Source: CAINVV01 sp038323575
Lineage (GTDB): Bacteria > Bacteroidota > Bacteroidia > Bacteroidales > Prolixibacteraceae
Reading direction: 5' to 3'
DNA: 64,000 nt
NCBI GenBank assembly: GCA_038323575.1
Contig: JBBQHB010000001.1
Coordinates: 96,537 to 160,536, forward strand
The notes under the pieces were generated by a model. That model did not search any database, was not told the origin of the DNA, and was given only the letters and a program-made list of their open reading frames with translations. The position numbers and the translations under genes are program-made. This document shows positions 16,871-24,925 of this stretch, piece by piece. Numbering within the stretch: position 1 is the stretch's first letter; each line of letters opens with the position of its first letter.

Positions 16871-18745
16871 GTGGCAAAAAAGTTATTAAATAACATTGTT
16901 TCCCTGTTGATCATATTGGTTCTGATCTATTCATGCGCCAATATGGGAATGCCCAAAGGCGGCCCAAAAGACAAAACACCTCCTGTCATAGTAAAAAGCT
17001 CACCTGAATTCAACCAGCTTAATTTCAAGGATAGCAAGATCAGAATTACTTTTAATGAATTTGTTATACCAGAAGATCTCAATGACAAATTTATTATTTC
17101 TCCTCCTACAACAAAAAGACCGACTTTCAGAACCAAGGGAAAGGCGCTTTTAGTTGACCTGAATGAAAAGTTACAACCAAATACCACCTATTCGCTGGAT
17201 TTTAAAGATGGCATTGTCGATAACAACGAGAAAAATAAATACAAAAATCTTCGGATGGCCTTCTCTACCGGCCCTGATTTAGATACACTGAGGATTGTCG
17301 GATTTGTCAGGGATGCCTATACCCTGGAACCATCAAAAAGCTGCTATATCTTGCTCTATAAAGGCACTTCCGATACCCTTGTACACAAATCCCGGCCTGA
17401 TTATGTCGGGAAAACAAATTTTCAGGGATTCTTTGCCATCACGAACTTACCTGCTGCGAGCTACATGATTTACGCACTCAGCGACATCGACAACAACCTG
17501 AAATATACTGCAGGAGTTGATTCCATCGCCTTTCTGGACAAACGCATTTCACCTACTGCCGAATTCGAACCTAAACGGGATACAGTTGTTACCGGTGCCG
17601 ATACCTTGGTTGTACTGGGTAAGACAAGATTTTATCCCGACCCGTTGAATTTTTCGCTTTTCTTTGAGAAAGGATTCGACCTGAGCCTGGATAAATATAA
17701 CCGCACCAGCCGTCAGACAATTGACCTAACATTCACCGGGTCAACGGCAGATACCTTCAACATCGAACTGCTGAATGTCCAGCCGAAAGGCGAATGGAAA
17801 CTGATAGAAACATCGAGACATGCCGATACACTGAAAGTATGGATAACTGATTCCCTGGTATATAAGAGAGACACACTGGCACTAAAGCTGTCCTATCTTC
17901 AACAGGACAGTTTGGGCGTTTTTTATACCAAAAAAGATACGATTAAACTCTATCTCCCGGAAGATCTGGCCAATAAATCAGAGAAAAACAAGCGCAAAGA
18001 GCGCAAAAAAATAGTAGAAGAGCCGAAAAGTGTTCCACTCTCATCCAATGCCGGAGCAAACTTTGATACCTACAAGTCTATCCAAATCGAATCACCCGAA
18101 CCGGTTTTCTCCTTCGACAGTACCAAGGTCAGACTCTATGTAAAAAAAGATACTACCTATTATAAAGTCTCTCCGAAAGTTTTGCCAGACAGCACAAATC
18201 ACAGGAGGTTTGTGGTCGCTTTCCCTTGGGAATTTGGTACAAATTACAGGCTGACGATTGACTCTACTGCCTTGCATACAATTTACGGGCTTTACGGGAA
18301 AGAGTTCAAAAGTGATTTTAAAACCCAGGAAGAGGAGCATTACGGAAAAATTATCTATACCATATCCAATGTCAAAGGTCCGACCATTGTTCAGTTACTG
18401 GACAACAGCAAAGAAGAAAAAATCCTGAAAAACATAAGAATCGATAAAGACCAGGAGATTACGTTCTCTTTCCTTGAACCAAATAAATATCTGTTGAAAG
18501 CTATTTTCGACAAGAACGACAACGGAGTATGGGATTCAGGTAACCTGAATAAAGAACTGGAGCCTGAAGAGGTCTGCTATTATCAGGCTGTAATTAAAGT
18601 ACGCTCCAACTGGGACAGCAAAAACACCTGGGCACTGCCGGATCCTATCAGTTTCAGAAAAAAAATCATCGACGAAGAAGTAGAAGCTGAAAAACTGAAC
18701 AAAAAAAACAAGAAGAAAGTACCACCAAAAACAAACATTTTTTAA
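16871..18745 (+). CDS. Ig-like domain lipoprotein
   Basis: The lipoprotein signal reads VAKKLLNNIVSLLIILVLIY then SC, which makes the GTG at 16871 the most natural start; the frame is open upstream with an ATG at 16823. The mature protein begins ANMGMPKGGPKDKTPPVIVKSSPEFNQ and then shows a Big_5-type Ig-like domain (IRITFNEFV, LNEKLQPNTTYSLDF, AFSTGPDLDTL, residues about 35-135), followed by beta-rich repeats. A lysine-rich hydrophilic insert (SEKNKRKERKKIVEEPK) and tail (KLNKKNKKKVPP) are notable. No enzyme motif is visible; I expect a surface or periplasmic scaffold. It sits 90 nt after the DUF4270 gene. Confidence 0.78.
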   Translation: MAKKLLNNIVSLLIILVLIYSCANMGMPKGGPKDKTPPVIVKSSPEFNQLNFKDSKIRITFNEFVIPEDLNDKFIISPPTTKRPTFRTKGKALLVDLNEKLQPNTTYSLDFKDGIVDNNEKNKYKNLRMAFSTGPDLDTLRIVGFVRDAYTLEPSKSCYILLYKGTSDTLVHKSRPDYVGKTNFQGFFAITNLPAASYMIYALSDIDNNLKYTAGVDSIAFLDKRISPTAEFEPKRDTVVTGADTLVVLGKTRFYPDPLNFSLFFEKGFDLSLDKYNRTSRQTIDLTFTGSTADTFNIELLNVQPKGEWKLIETSRHADTLKVWITDSLVYKRDTLALKLSYLQQDSLGVFYTKKDTIKLYLPEDLANKSEKNKRKERKKIVEEPKSVPLSSNAGANFDTYKSIQIESPEPVFSFDSTKVRLYVKKDTTYYKVSPKVLPDSTNHRRFVVAFPWEFGTNYRLTIDSTALHTIYGLYGKEFKSDFKTQEEEHYGKIIYTISNVKGPTIVQLLDNSKEEKILKNIRIDKDQEITFSFLEPNKYLLKAIFDKNDNGVWDSGNLNKELEPEEVCYYQAVIKVRSNWDSKNTWALPDPISFRKKIIDEEVEAEKLNKKNKKKVPPKTNIF

Positions 18746-18763
18746 ATAAATAAAATTATAATT

Positions 18764-19045
18764 ATGGCAAGTATCAGACAACTGAAAAAGGAGATAGAAT
18801 TTTTATCCTCCCAATTAATCGGTGACTGCATCGATATTGTACAATCCTTTAATGGTAAGGAACTCGAGGCAATGGCGGTGATCGACGAAATCGTCGCATT
18901 ACACAACAGCACGGTTGATAAGATCAACAATCCTGACGGAAAAGATAATCCCAAGCTGGTAAAAGGATTCTATCAGAACCTGAAGAAAGAATATGTCGCA
19001 GGGATCAACGAAGCTTACAAAAGACTTGAAGATCTCGTTAAATAG
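18764..19045 (+). CDS. Small conserved helical protein of unknown function
   Basis: The 93 residues (MASIRQLKKEIEFLSSQLIG...) are predicted almost wholly helical with heptad-like spacing, no signal peptide and no cysteine pair beyond one Cys. I recognise the type as a Bacteroidota hypothetical but know no function. It follows the Ig-like lipoprotein by 18 nt. Its last two codons and stop (GTT AAA TAG) form the outer part of the hairpin shared with the convergent peptidase gene. Confidence 0.7.
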   Translation: MASIRQLKKEIEFLSSQLIGDCIDIVQSFNGKELEAMAVIDEIVALHNSTVDKINNPDGKDNPKLVKGFYQNLKKEYVAGINEAYKRLEDLVK

Positions 19046-19096
19046 AAAAACTGACGGGGTGACTCAAAGTCACCCCGTCAGTTTTTCTATTTAACG
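19036..19096. terminator. Perfect 29-bp hairpin shared by two convergent genes
   Basis: Arms 19036-19064 and 19068-19096 are exact reverse complements with a 3-nt loop. The core ACTGACGGGGTGACT is GC-rich and is flanked by AAAA on one side and TTTTT on the other, so it can terminate in both directions. Each arm also carries the terminal GTT AAA TAG of the gene that enters it, so both proteins end in Val-Lys. Confidence 0.92.
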
Positions 19097-20715
19097 CTCA
19101 CCATCTTGTCCTTGCTGTTGATGGTTTTCACGGCTTCCTGCAAGGTATTATCGACGGTACTGATAATCGAATAGAATCCCTCTTCCCCGATGATATTCCG
19201 GGCGATATAAGCCATTAACTGAGTTTCGATAATCTTACCCGAGGCTTTGATTCCGGCTTCATTTCCGGCCACCCCATTTTTATCGGCATACTGCAAAAAT
19301 TCATTAAATATGGATTTCTTGCGCAGAAAGTCTGAAAATTCTGTTCCTGATTTCAGATGTGATAGCTCTTCCCTGTGTTTATCGGCATAATCAAATGCGT
19401 ATTGATAGACAAGTCCTTTTTGCATAAGCTTGAACAAATAAGCAGAATTTCCTGTGGTATCGGCAGGAATGAAAATATCGGGCATAATTCCTCCGCCGCC
19501 GTAAACAACCCGCTTCAGGCGCGTGTAGTACTTCATGGTATCAGCCATATGAATGCTATCTTTTTGTTCAAATTCCCCATGGGCATATCTTCTGGTGATA
19601 TCGGCATAATAGTCGTCCGCACCTTTGAGGTAAGACTTTTGAATACATCTTCCCGAAGGAGTGTAATATCTGGCTACCGTCAGCCGGATGGCTGATCCGT
19701 CATAGAAAGGAATCTGCTCCTGTACAAGTCCTTTGCCGAATGTTCTCCTGCCGATGATCGTTCCCCGGTCGTTATCCTGGATGGCACCTGCAAAGATCTC
19801 ACTGGCTGAAGCAGAAAACTCATCCACCAGGATCACCACTTTTTTTCCGAAATATCTGCCCCGGATTTCTGAAGTAAATACTTTTTTCGGCTGCGTTCTT
19901 CCGGCAGTATAGACAATGAGTTCACCCTTGTCGAGCAATTCATTCACCATCCGGATAACAGAACTCAGGTAACCTCCGGGATTCCCGCGCAGATCTATAA
20001 TCAGCTGCTCTGCTCCGCCGCTATCCAGTTTGGCCAAAGCAGCCATAAATTCCTCATAGGTTCTCTCGGCAAAACGTCCGATTTTCACATAGCCTGTTTT
20101 GTCGTCGACCATGTAGGAGACATCCACGCTGTAAATAGGAATATCACCTCTGGTAATGTTAAAACTCATCAAATCAGGCATTCCCTTGCGGGATATTCCC
20201 ACTTTGACCTTGGACCCTTTTGGACCGCGGAGTTTTTTAAATACCGTCTCGTTTTTGATGCTCTTACCAACAAGGGTCGAATCTTCTACTTTGACAATCC
20301 GGTCGCCTGCACGGATACCCAGCTTCTGGGATGGTCCACCGGAAATTACATCAATCACCATCACTGTATCATTCTGAATCGAAAACTGAACACCTATTCC
20401 GCCAAAATTACCTGCCATCTCTTCGGAAACACCCTGCATCTCTTTTGCCGGAATATAGACCGTATGAGGATCCAGTTGTTTCAGTACTTCAGGTATGGCA
20501 TCTTCTATAATTTTCTTTGTATTAACGGTATCAACATAATTTCCTTCAACCAGATTGATGACCTGATCCAGCTTACTCTTGTTGGTCAATTGCATAGGCA
20601 GCATAGCCGACAGTTTTCTGTTTTGCAGTTTAATCCCCAGCCAAACCCCGAAAATCAGCGTTAAAGCCAGAAGTACCGGCATCCAGGTTGATAATTTACT
20701 TTTGTTATTTTCCAT
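19087..20715 (-). CDS. S41 family C-terminal processing peptidase
   Basis: This is a membrane-anchored, PDZ-containing serine protease of the Ctp/Prc type, 542 residues. A single N-terminal helix (about 12-30, WMPVLLALTLIFGVWLGI) anchors it facing the periplasm. The PDZ domain (about 85-175) contains GNFGGIGVQF and GPSQKLGIRAGDRIVKV. The S41 core has LIIDLRGNPGGYL, the nucleophile region EFSASASEIFAGAIQDND and the general-base lysine in RTFGKGLVQ, followed by TVARYYTPSGRCIQ. Substrates are unknown. It converges on the 93-residue gene through the shared hairpin. Confidence 0.93.
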   Translation of the reverse strand: MENNKSKLSTWMPVLLALTLIFGVWLGIKLQNRKLSAMLPMQLTNKSKLDQVINLVEGNYVDTVNTKKIIEDAIPEVLKQLDPHTVYIPAKEMQGVSEEMAGNFGGIGVQFSIQNDTVMVIDVISGGPSQKLGIRAGDRIVKVEDSTLVGKSIKNETVFKKLRGPKGSKVKVGISRKGMPDLMSFNITRGDIPIYSVDVSYMVDDKTGYVKIGRFAERTYEEFMAALAKLDSGGAEQLIIDLRGNPGGYLSSVIRMVNELLDKGELIVYTAGRTQPKKVFTSEIRGRYFGKKVVILVDEFSASASEIFAGAIQDNDRGTIIGRRTFGKGLVQEQIPFYDGSAIRLTVARYYTPSGRCIQKSYLKGADDYYADITRRYAHGEFEQKDSIHMADTMKYYTRLKRVVYGGGGIMPDIFIPADTTGNSAYLFKLMQKGLVYQYAFDYADKHREELSHLKSGTEFSDFLRKKSIFNEFLQYADKNGVAGNEAGIKASGKIIETQLMAYIARNIIGEEGFYSIISTVDNTLQEAVKTINSKDKMVSVK

Positions 20716-20790
20716 AAAATGAACTTTGTATCGGGAATTAATTATTTATTGCTAATTGTTGAATTTCTTAATAGTGAAACAGCATTATGA

Positions 20791-20840
20791 CTTTATCCTT
20801 TCTCCTTTATCCTTTATCCTTCCTCCTTTATCCTTTCTTT
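20791..20840. repeat. Heptamer array running into the dCMP deaminase gene
   Basis: Variants of CTTTATC/CTCCTTT repeat with a 7-nt period (ATCCTTT family). On the minus strand the array supplies the codons for the end of the deaminase (about ERIKEEG and stop at 20814) and then continues beyond it. Confidence 0.8.
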
Positions 20841-21251
20841 TAAGTGCACCACTTCAATCTTTGCCCTTTCCAGCAATTCTATCCCGTCGTTCATATGGTA
20901 ATTTTCCGAAAAGACCACCCTCCTGATTCCGGCCTGGATAATCAGTTTGGCGCACTCGATACACGGAGATGAGGTAACATACAAGGTAGCCCCGTCGCTG
21001 CTGTTGTGTGATTTTGCGATTTTCGTAATTGCATTAGCCTCAGCATGAAGAACATATGGCTTCGTCTTGTTGTTTTCGTCCTCGCAAATGTTTTCAAAAC
21101 CGGAAGGCGTACCATTGTACCCGTCCGAAATAATACTTTTATTCTTGATAAGCAGCGCTCCTACCTGACGCCTCCTGCAATAGGAGTTTTCGGCCCAGAC
21201 TGCTGCCATCCGAAGATATCGTTCATCAAGTTTAAACTGCTTGTCATCCAT
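20814..21251 (-). CDS. dCMP/cytidine deaminase family protein (ComEB-like)
   Basis: The 145-residue zinc enzyme probably deaminates dCMP to dUMP for thymidylate supply. It has the zinc motif HAEANAI with the catalytic Glu, and TLYVTSSPCIECAKLII (PCxxC). N-terminal YLRMAAVWAENSYCRRRQVGALLIKNKSIISDGYNGTPSGFEN is characteristic of the dCMP deaminase subfamily. The C-terminus KERIKEEG is encoded by the heptamer repeat, an apparent repeat-driven tail beyond the conserved core. It lies about 100 nt upstream of the S41 peptidase on the same strand. Confidence 0.92.
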   Translation of the reverse strand: MDDKQFKLDERYLRMAAVWAENSYCRRRQVGALLIKNKSIISDGYNGTPSGFENICEDENNKTKPYVLHAEANAITKIAKSHNSSDGATLYVTSSPCIECAKLIIQAGIRRVVFSENYHMNDGIELLERAKIEVVHLKERIKEEG

Positions 21252-21289
21252 AAATTAGAAATAATTCATTTGAAAGGCATGCAAAATTT

Positions 21290-21472
21290 TCGGTCTTCGA
21301 TTTTCGGTTTTCGAAGGATGGGACTCCGGAATTTAGAGAAATGAATAAGAAATTCGAAGTTGACATATAATATTAACTGCCATTCCGGACCCTATCAACT
21401 AAAATCATTTCCAAAAATAAGATGTCACGTTCGGCTTTCTTCGAAAATCCACAATCCAAAATCCAGAATTAA
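21290..21472. repeat. Two heptamer arrays between deaminase and S41 lipoprotein genes
   Basis: At 21290-21317 four units of TCGnnnn (TCGGTCT, TCGATTT, TCGGTTT, TCGAAGG) run with a 7-nt period. At 21445-21472 the units AAATCCA, CAATCCA, AAATCCA, GAATTAA run to and across the stop codon (21469-21471) of the S41 lipoprotein gene. The 217-nt gap shows nothing else. Confidence 0.7.
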
Positions 21473-22968
21473 TTGGCACGCTTCATAAATTTTTGCTGAT
21501 CAAGATACATGTCGTGCGCAAACCTGTTTTGCTCTTTTGAACCAAAGATATATTTTGCATTAACTAAACCACTGTAATTTGTAATGGCCGATGACTTTAA
21601 TCCCTTAATCCTGTCAAGACAGGTTTTCAGCAATAATTCATTTTCATCGCCTAAAGGCAACAAGCTTCCTATGTCCTCCTTGGCTGTCAAATCAGGAGTC
21701 AGTCCATTGACATAATCCGATACACCGGCCGAATTGGCAATTTTCACCGTTATAGGCTGCATCGCCCATTTGTGCGTTGTGACCAGATTCCCTTTGCTGT
21801 CATAGTCTTTGATCGTAAAAGATCCTACATATTTTCCATAAGTATTGGTCCCGATTACAGTTACATTCATGTATGGCTTTAAACCATTGATTAACAACTC
21901 ACTGGCCGAAGCCGACTCCTTTGAGACAATAAAATAAATATCGCTCAGATTAAGGCTGTTAATGGCGGTCTGAGGGGTTGAACTTGTGGCGTAGATGTTA
22001 TTGGTAAACTTGTTTAACAAAGCGTCAGCACCATATTGCTGGGTATAATATTGCTGCAGAATGGCATTGTAGACACTTTTGGAAAAAACTTTGCTTACAT
22101 CGGTCGTATAGATCATACTACCAAGATAGGTGGCTGACTGAACCGATCCTCCACCGTTGTAACGCAAATCAACAATGATTTTCGAAATGCCTGCCGTTTT
22201 GAACTGTTGCAAAACGCTGTTCAGTTTCAGATCAAAATCTGAAGTAAAGCCATTGTAAACCAGATATCCTACTTTTGCTCCGTTAACGGTGAGCACTTTA
22301 CTCAGGTAAACCGGATCTTCCTGCATTTGGACAGCATTCATAACAGTGGTTGCATTGCCGGGAATAAGCGTAGTCTTGTCAATTGACAGCGTAGCAAGTG
22401 TCAGGGCAAAGGACTCTTTGGCAATTAAAGCCTGGTAGTTAGCCGTTGTAAGTTGTGTCCCATCGATCTTGATAAAGATGTCTCCCCTTTTGAGTCCGGC
22501 TTTTTCGGCAGGTGACCCGGGCAGGACATACCTGATTGCCCCAAAAATATCAGTAGAAGCTGAATTTAACAGGTATAGCTGATAATCGTACCCCATTGTT
22601 TTGGAAATACCGGCGATCCAGTTGTCTATGACGCTGTAATCACTTACGATAAACGACCATTTATCCACCACATTGTATTGATAGAGAAGGTCATTAAAGA
22701 GTTTATTGGGATCGGTGTATTTGTTCAGAAACAGGTTCAAGCTATCCTTGCTACTCAAATAATAACTGTTTGACAGGGCAGGTATATTGGCATCCCACAG
22801 ATAGTAATCGTGCATGGAACTCCACACAAAGTAATTGACCTCCGAGGCAGCCGGAATGATGACCGGTTTAACAATGACAGGTACAACTGCATCCTTTTTG
22901 CATTGAGAGAAAGTGAACAAAATAATTGTTAACCAGAGTATTAGGATACCCCCTTTTTCGATCTTCAT
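21469..22968 (-). CDS. S41 family peptidase lipoprotein with PDZ domain
   Basis: The 499-residue product has a lipoprotein signal peptide (GGILILWLTIILFTFSQC) and therefore sits in a membrane facing the periplasm or outside. A helical N-domain (about 40-110) precedes a PDZ domain (RYVLPGSPAEKAGLKRGDIFIKIDG, about 145-190). The S41 catalytic core includes KIIVDLRYNGGGSV, the nucleophile segment IVSKESASASELLINGLKPY and TYGKYVGSF with the likely base lysine. It differs from the Ctp protein at 19-20.7 kb by its lipid anchor and shorter C-domain. It is divergent from the ECF sigma gene. Confidence 0.9.
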   Translation of the reverse strand: MKIEKGGILILWLTIILFTFSQCKKDAVVPVIVKPVIIPAASEVNYFVWSSMHDYYLWDANIPALSNSYYLSSKDSLNLFLNKYTDPNKLFNDLLYQYNVVDKWSFIVSDYSVIDNWIAGISKTMGYDYQLYLLNSASTDIFGAIRYVLPGSPAEKAGLKRGDIFIKIDGTQLTTANYQALIAKESFALTLATLSIDKTTLIPGNATTVMNAVQMQEDPVYLSKVLTVNGAKVGYLVYNGFTSDFDLKLNSVLQQFKTAGISKIIVDLRYNGGGSVQSATYLGSMIYTTDVSKVFSKSVYNAILQQYYTQQYGADALLNKFTNNIYATSSTPQTAINSLNLSDIYFIVSKESASASELLINGLKPYMNVTVIGTNTYGKYVGSFTIKDYDSKGNLVTTHKWAMQPITVKIANSAGVSDYVNGLTPDLTAKEDIGSLLPLGDENELLLKTCLDRIKGLKSSAITNYSGLVNAKYIFGSKEQNRFAHDMYLDQQKFMKRAN

Positions 22969-22994
22969 GGTGTAGGAATTTTAACTTAAAACGA

Positions 22995-23022
22995 CAAAAA
23001 TACGATATTAAAGAAACAACAA
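22995..23022 (-). promoter_or_regulatory. Putative promoter for the S41 lipoprotein gene
   Basis: On the minus strand TTG (23022-23020) is followed after 17 nt by TATTTTTG (23002-22995), a perfect TAnnTTTG, 27 nt before the ATG. The spacer is slightly short. Confidence 0.4.
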
Positions 23023-23125
23023 GTGAAATTGATGAAATTTTTAATGCCCATTATAACATTTTCAGAATATTTAACGCTTCAGACAGCACAAGTTATACGT
23101 TTAATTACCTGGATAAGTTGCTTCG

Positions 23126-23153
23126 GCTGTAACTTTTGGTTAAGTTGATCGTC
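23126..23153 (+). promoter_or_regulatory. ECF-sigma type promoter, copy 1 (before the sigma gene)
   Basis: GCTGTAACTTTTGG (23126-23139) contains a GTAAC-type -35 element; CGTC (23150-23153) stands at the ECF -10 position about 22 nt downstream of GTAAC. The same 14-nt block and CGTC recur after the anti-sigma gene at 24688-24716. Position suggests positive autoregulation. Transcription from here would begin after about 23155, so TTG at 23136 cannot be the start codon and ATG at 23178 is preferred. Confidence 0.65.
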
Positions 23154-23177
23154 TTATTGCCAAACAGAGATGACCTG

Positions 23178-23666
23178 ATGATGACCATTGCTGATTACAA
23201 CCGGGCTGTTGATGCTTGGGCAGATGCCCTCTACCGCTATATTCTGAAAAATTTGGGTACGGCTGTAACTGCGCAGGATATCGTACAGGATTGTTACGAA
23301 AAACTCTGGATTCATCACCAGAATATCGACCCTGAAAAAGTGAAATCATGGTTGTTTACAACCGCTCACCACACAATGATCGACGGGATCAGAAGGACTC
23401 AAAAAGAGACCCTGCCTGGATCCCGGAAATTACCCGAAAGAGCCTATGAAGATGGATACAGCGACCTGCAGGAGATACTTAACCAGGCAGTTGAAAAACT
23501 GCCGGAAGTCCAGAAATCCGTGCTCCTTCTGCGAGATTATGAGGGATATTCCTACCGTGAAATCGGCGAAATTACAGGTCTCTCCGAAGCACAGGTCAAG
23601 GTATATATTTACCGTTCCAGAATTTTCCTGAAGAATTACATTGGTACAATTGACGCAGTGATATGA
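23178..23666 (+). CDS. ECF RNA polymerase sigma factor
   Basis: This is a sigma-70 family extracytoplasmic-function factor of about 162 residues. Region 2 shows ALYRYILKNLGTAVTAQDIVQDCYEKLW and KSWLFTTAHHTMIDGIRR; region 4 shows VEKLPEVQKSVLLLRDYEGYSYREIGEITGLSEAQVKVYIYRSR, a helix-turn-helix. No C-terminal extension is present. ATG at 23178 (or 23181) lies just downstream of a predicted self-recognised promoter. The stop overlaps the start of the anti-sigma gene (ATGA, 23663-23666), so the two are translationally coupled. Confidence 0.93.
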   Translation: MMTIADYNRAVDAWADALYRYILKNLGTAVTAQDIVQDCYEKLWIHHQNIDPEKVKSWLFTTAHHTMIDGIRRTQKETLPGSRKLPERAYEDGYSDLQEILNQAVEKLPEVQKSVLLLRDYEGYSYREIGEITGLSEAQVKVYIYRSRIFLKNYIGTIDAVI

Positions 23667-24694
23667 TGATTAACAGATACAATTACGAAATTTGGTTCCT
23701 CGACTACCAGGAGGGAAGACTAAGCCAGGAGAACATGGAGGAAGTACGTCTCTTTCTGACCCGTCATCCGGATCTGGCCGAAGAATTGGAAAATTTCGCT
23801 CCGGTCCTGTCCGCTGACAACAGGGTGATTTATCCTGGCAAAGAACAATTGAAACGCGTTCGTTACGACGATCCGGCATGCTTTGAGACAGCTGCCGTTG
23901 CAGCCATGGAGGGAGATCTGGATGCGGTAGAATTTATTATTCTTGAAAAATATCTTGTCAAAAATCCTGATAAAAAAGAACTTATCCGTAAACTGGAAAG
24001 AACCCGGCTGAAACCGGATCCGGAAATCACCTTCCCTGCCAAAGAGTCACTAAAGAAAAAAACTGGCGGAACAAAAATATGGATGCGCTTGGCAGCTGCA
24101 GCAGCTATGCTGCTCCTTGCATTTTCGATCTTTTTCTCCGAAAAAACGGAGCGCGAACCGGCAAATAAGTTTACTGCAGAAACCATCCTGCCACAACAGT
24201 CGGAACCAACCAGGGAAAGTAATGAAACGATCATTGCAGTTAAATCTTCAACCGTAAAACCTGAACCGGCACAAAGGGCAAATGCCGGGACACCTATTAA
24301 AAAATTACCTGCTCCGGGAATCACTGAACAGGTAACCCCGGATAAACGCCAACCGGCCAGTATCGGAATGATGGAAACCAGATCTTGTACCGTTAATACT
24401 TTCATTCCTGTATTCACAGATCTGATTCCTGTAAAATTTACTGAACCGGTTTTCTTTGCCAACGCCGAAATACCGCTCTCTGACTTCCTGGAAAACAAAC
24501 TTCAGTTGCTGAAAGAAAATGGCCCAAAGGGATTCTTTACCCGCGAGGAGTTTGCCATTGCCGGATTACACTTTTTTTCACGTTTACCGGGACATCGTTT
24601 AACAGGAAGAAAAGGCAACGACGGGCGACTGAAATCCATTTCACTTAACACGCAGCTACTTGCTATTTCAATACCAGTAAACCGCCAGCTGTAA
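23663..24694 (+). CDS. Membrane anti-sigma factor-like protein
   Basis: The 343 residues overlap the sigma gene by 4 nt. The N-terminal half is acidic and helical (RYNYEIWFLDYQEGRLSQENMEEVRLFLTRHPDLAEEL, with a second similar helical segment around 72-115), typical of cytoplasmic sigma-binding parts of Bacteroidota anti-sigma proteins. A single transmembrane helix follows (about 135-154, WMRLAAAAAMLLLAFSIFF), then a 190-residue periplasmic part rich in Pro, Thr and Glu. It lacks the FecR DUF4974 signature, so a TonB-transduced FecI/FecR system is unlikely. The role is inferred from gene order. The TAA stop (24692-24694) is part of the second ECF promoter. Confidence 0.75.
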   Translation: MMINRYNYEIWFLDYQEGRLSQENMEEVRLFLTRHPDLAEELENFAPVLSADNRVIYPGKEQLKRVRYDDPACFETAAVAAMEGDLDAVEFIILEKYLVKNPDKKELIRKLERTRLKPDPEITFPAKESLKKKTGGTKIWMRLAAAAAMLLLAFSIFFSEKTEREPANKFTAETILPQQSEPTRESNETIIAVKSSTVKPEPAQRANAGTPIKKLPAPGITEQVTPDKRQPASIGMMETRSCTVNTFIPVFTDLIPVKFTEPVFFANAEIPLSDFLENKLQLLKENGPKGFFTREEFAIAGLHFFSRLPGHRLTGRKGNDGRLKSISLNTQLLAISIPVNRQL

Positions 24695-24716
24695 CTTTTG
24701 GGAATAGTTGTCCGTC
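24688..24716 (+). promoter_or_regulatory. ECF-sigma type promoter, copy 2 (before the outer-membrane gene)
   Basis: GCTGTAACTTTTGG (24688-24701) is identical over 14 nt to the block at 23126-23139; it is followed by a shared AGTTG and by CGTC at 24713-24716, one nt further away than in copy 1. It overlaps the anti-sigma stop codon and points at the beta-barrel gene starting at 24926. This makes that gene the most likely target of the linked sigma factor. Confidence 0.65.
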
Positions 24717-24729
24717 CAATAAGCAAATT

Positions 24730-24910
24730 ATGAATTATGAGTTATGAATTATGAATACGGAATCATGAGTTTAATCTCTGTAAGGAAAAATATATTCCGA
24801 ATTTCAATTAGTCGTAAAAGTGAATGGGGCAGCAAAAACTCATAACTTATAACTCATAACTTATAACTCATAACTTATAACTCATAACTTATAACTTGAA
24901 ACTCATAACT
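24730..24910. repeat. Inverted heptamer arrays upstream of the outer-membrane gene
   Basis: Left arm 24730-24757: ATGAATT, ATGAGTT, ATGAATT, ATGAATA. Right arm 24837-24892: four perfect copies of the 14-mer AACTCATAACTTAT, itself two related heptamers, then partial units to about 24910. The arms are inverse in sense and could form a long stem in the 5' leader of the transcript from the second ECF promoter. Confidence 0.88.
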
Positions 24911-24925
24911 AAAAATGTCTTAATC

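Noticed and set aside
23136..23177. TTG start for the ECF sigma gene
   Set aside because: It overlaps the predicted -35/-10 elements, so the codon would lie upstream of the transcript start; ATG 23178 begins just before sigma region 2.
24730..24910. CRISPR-like array
   Set aside because: The units are contiguous heptamers or 14-mers without spacers, and no cas genes are nearby.
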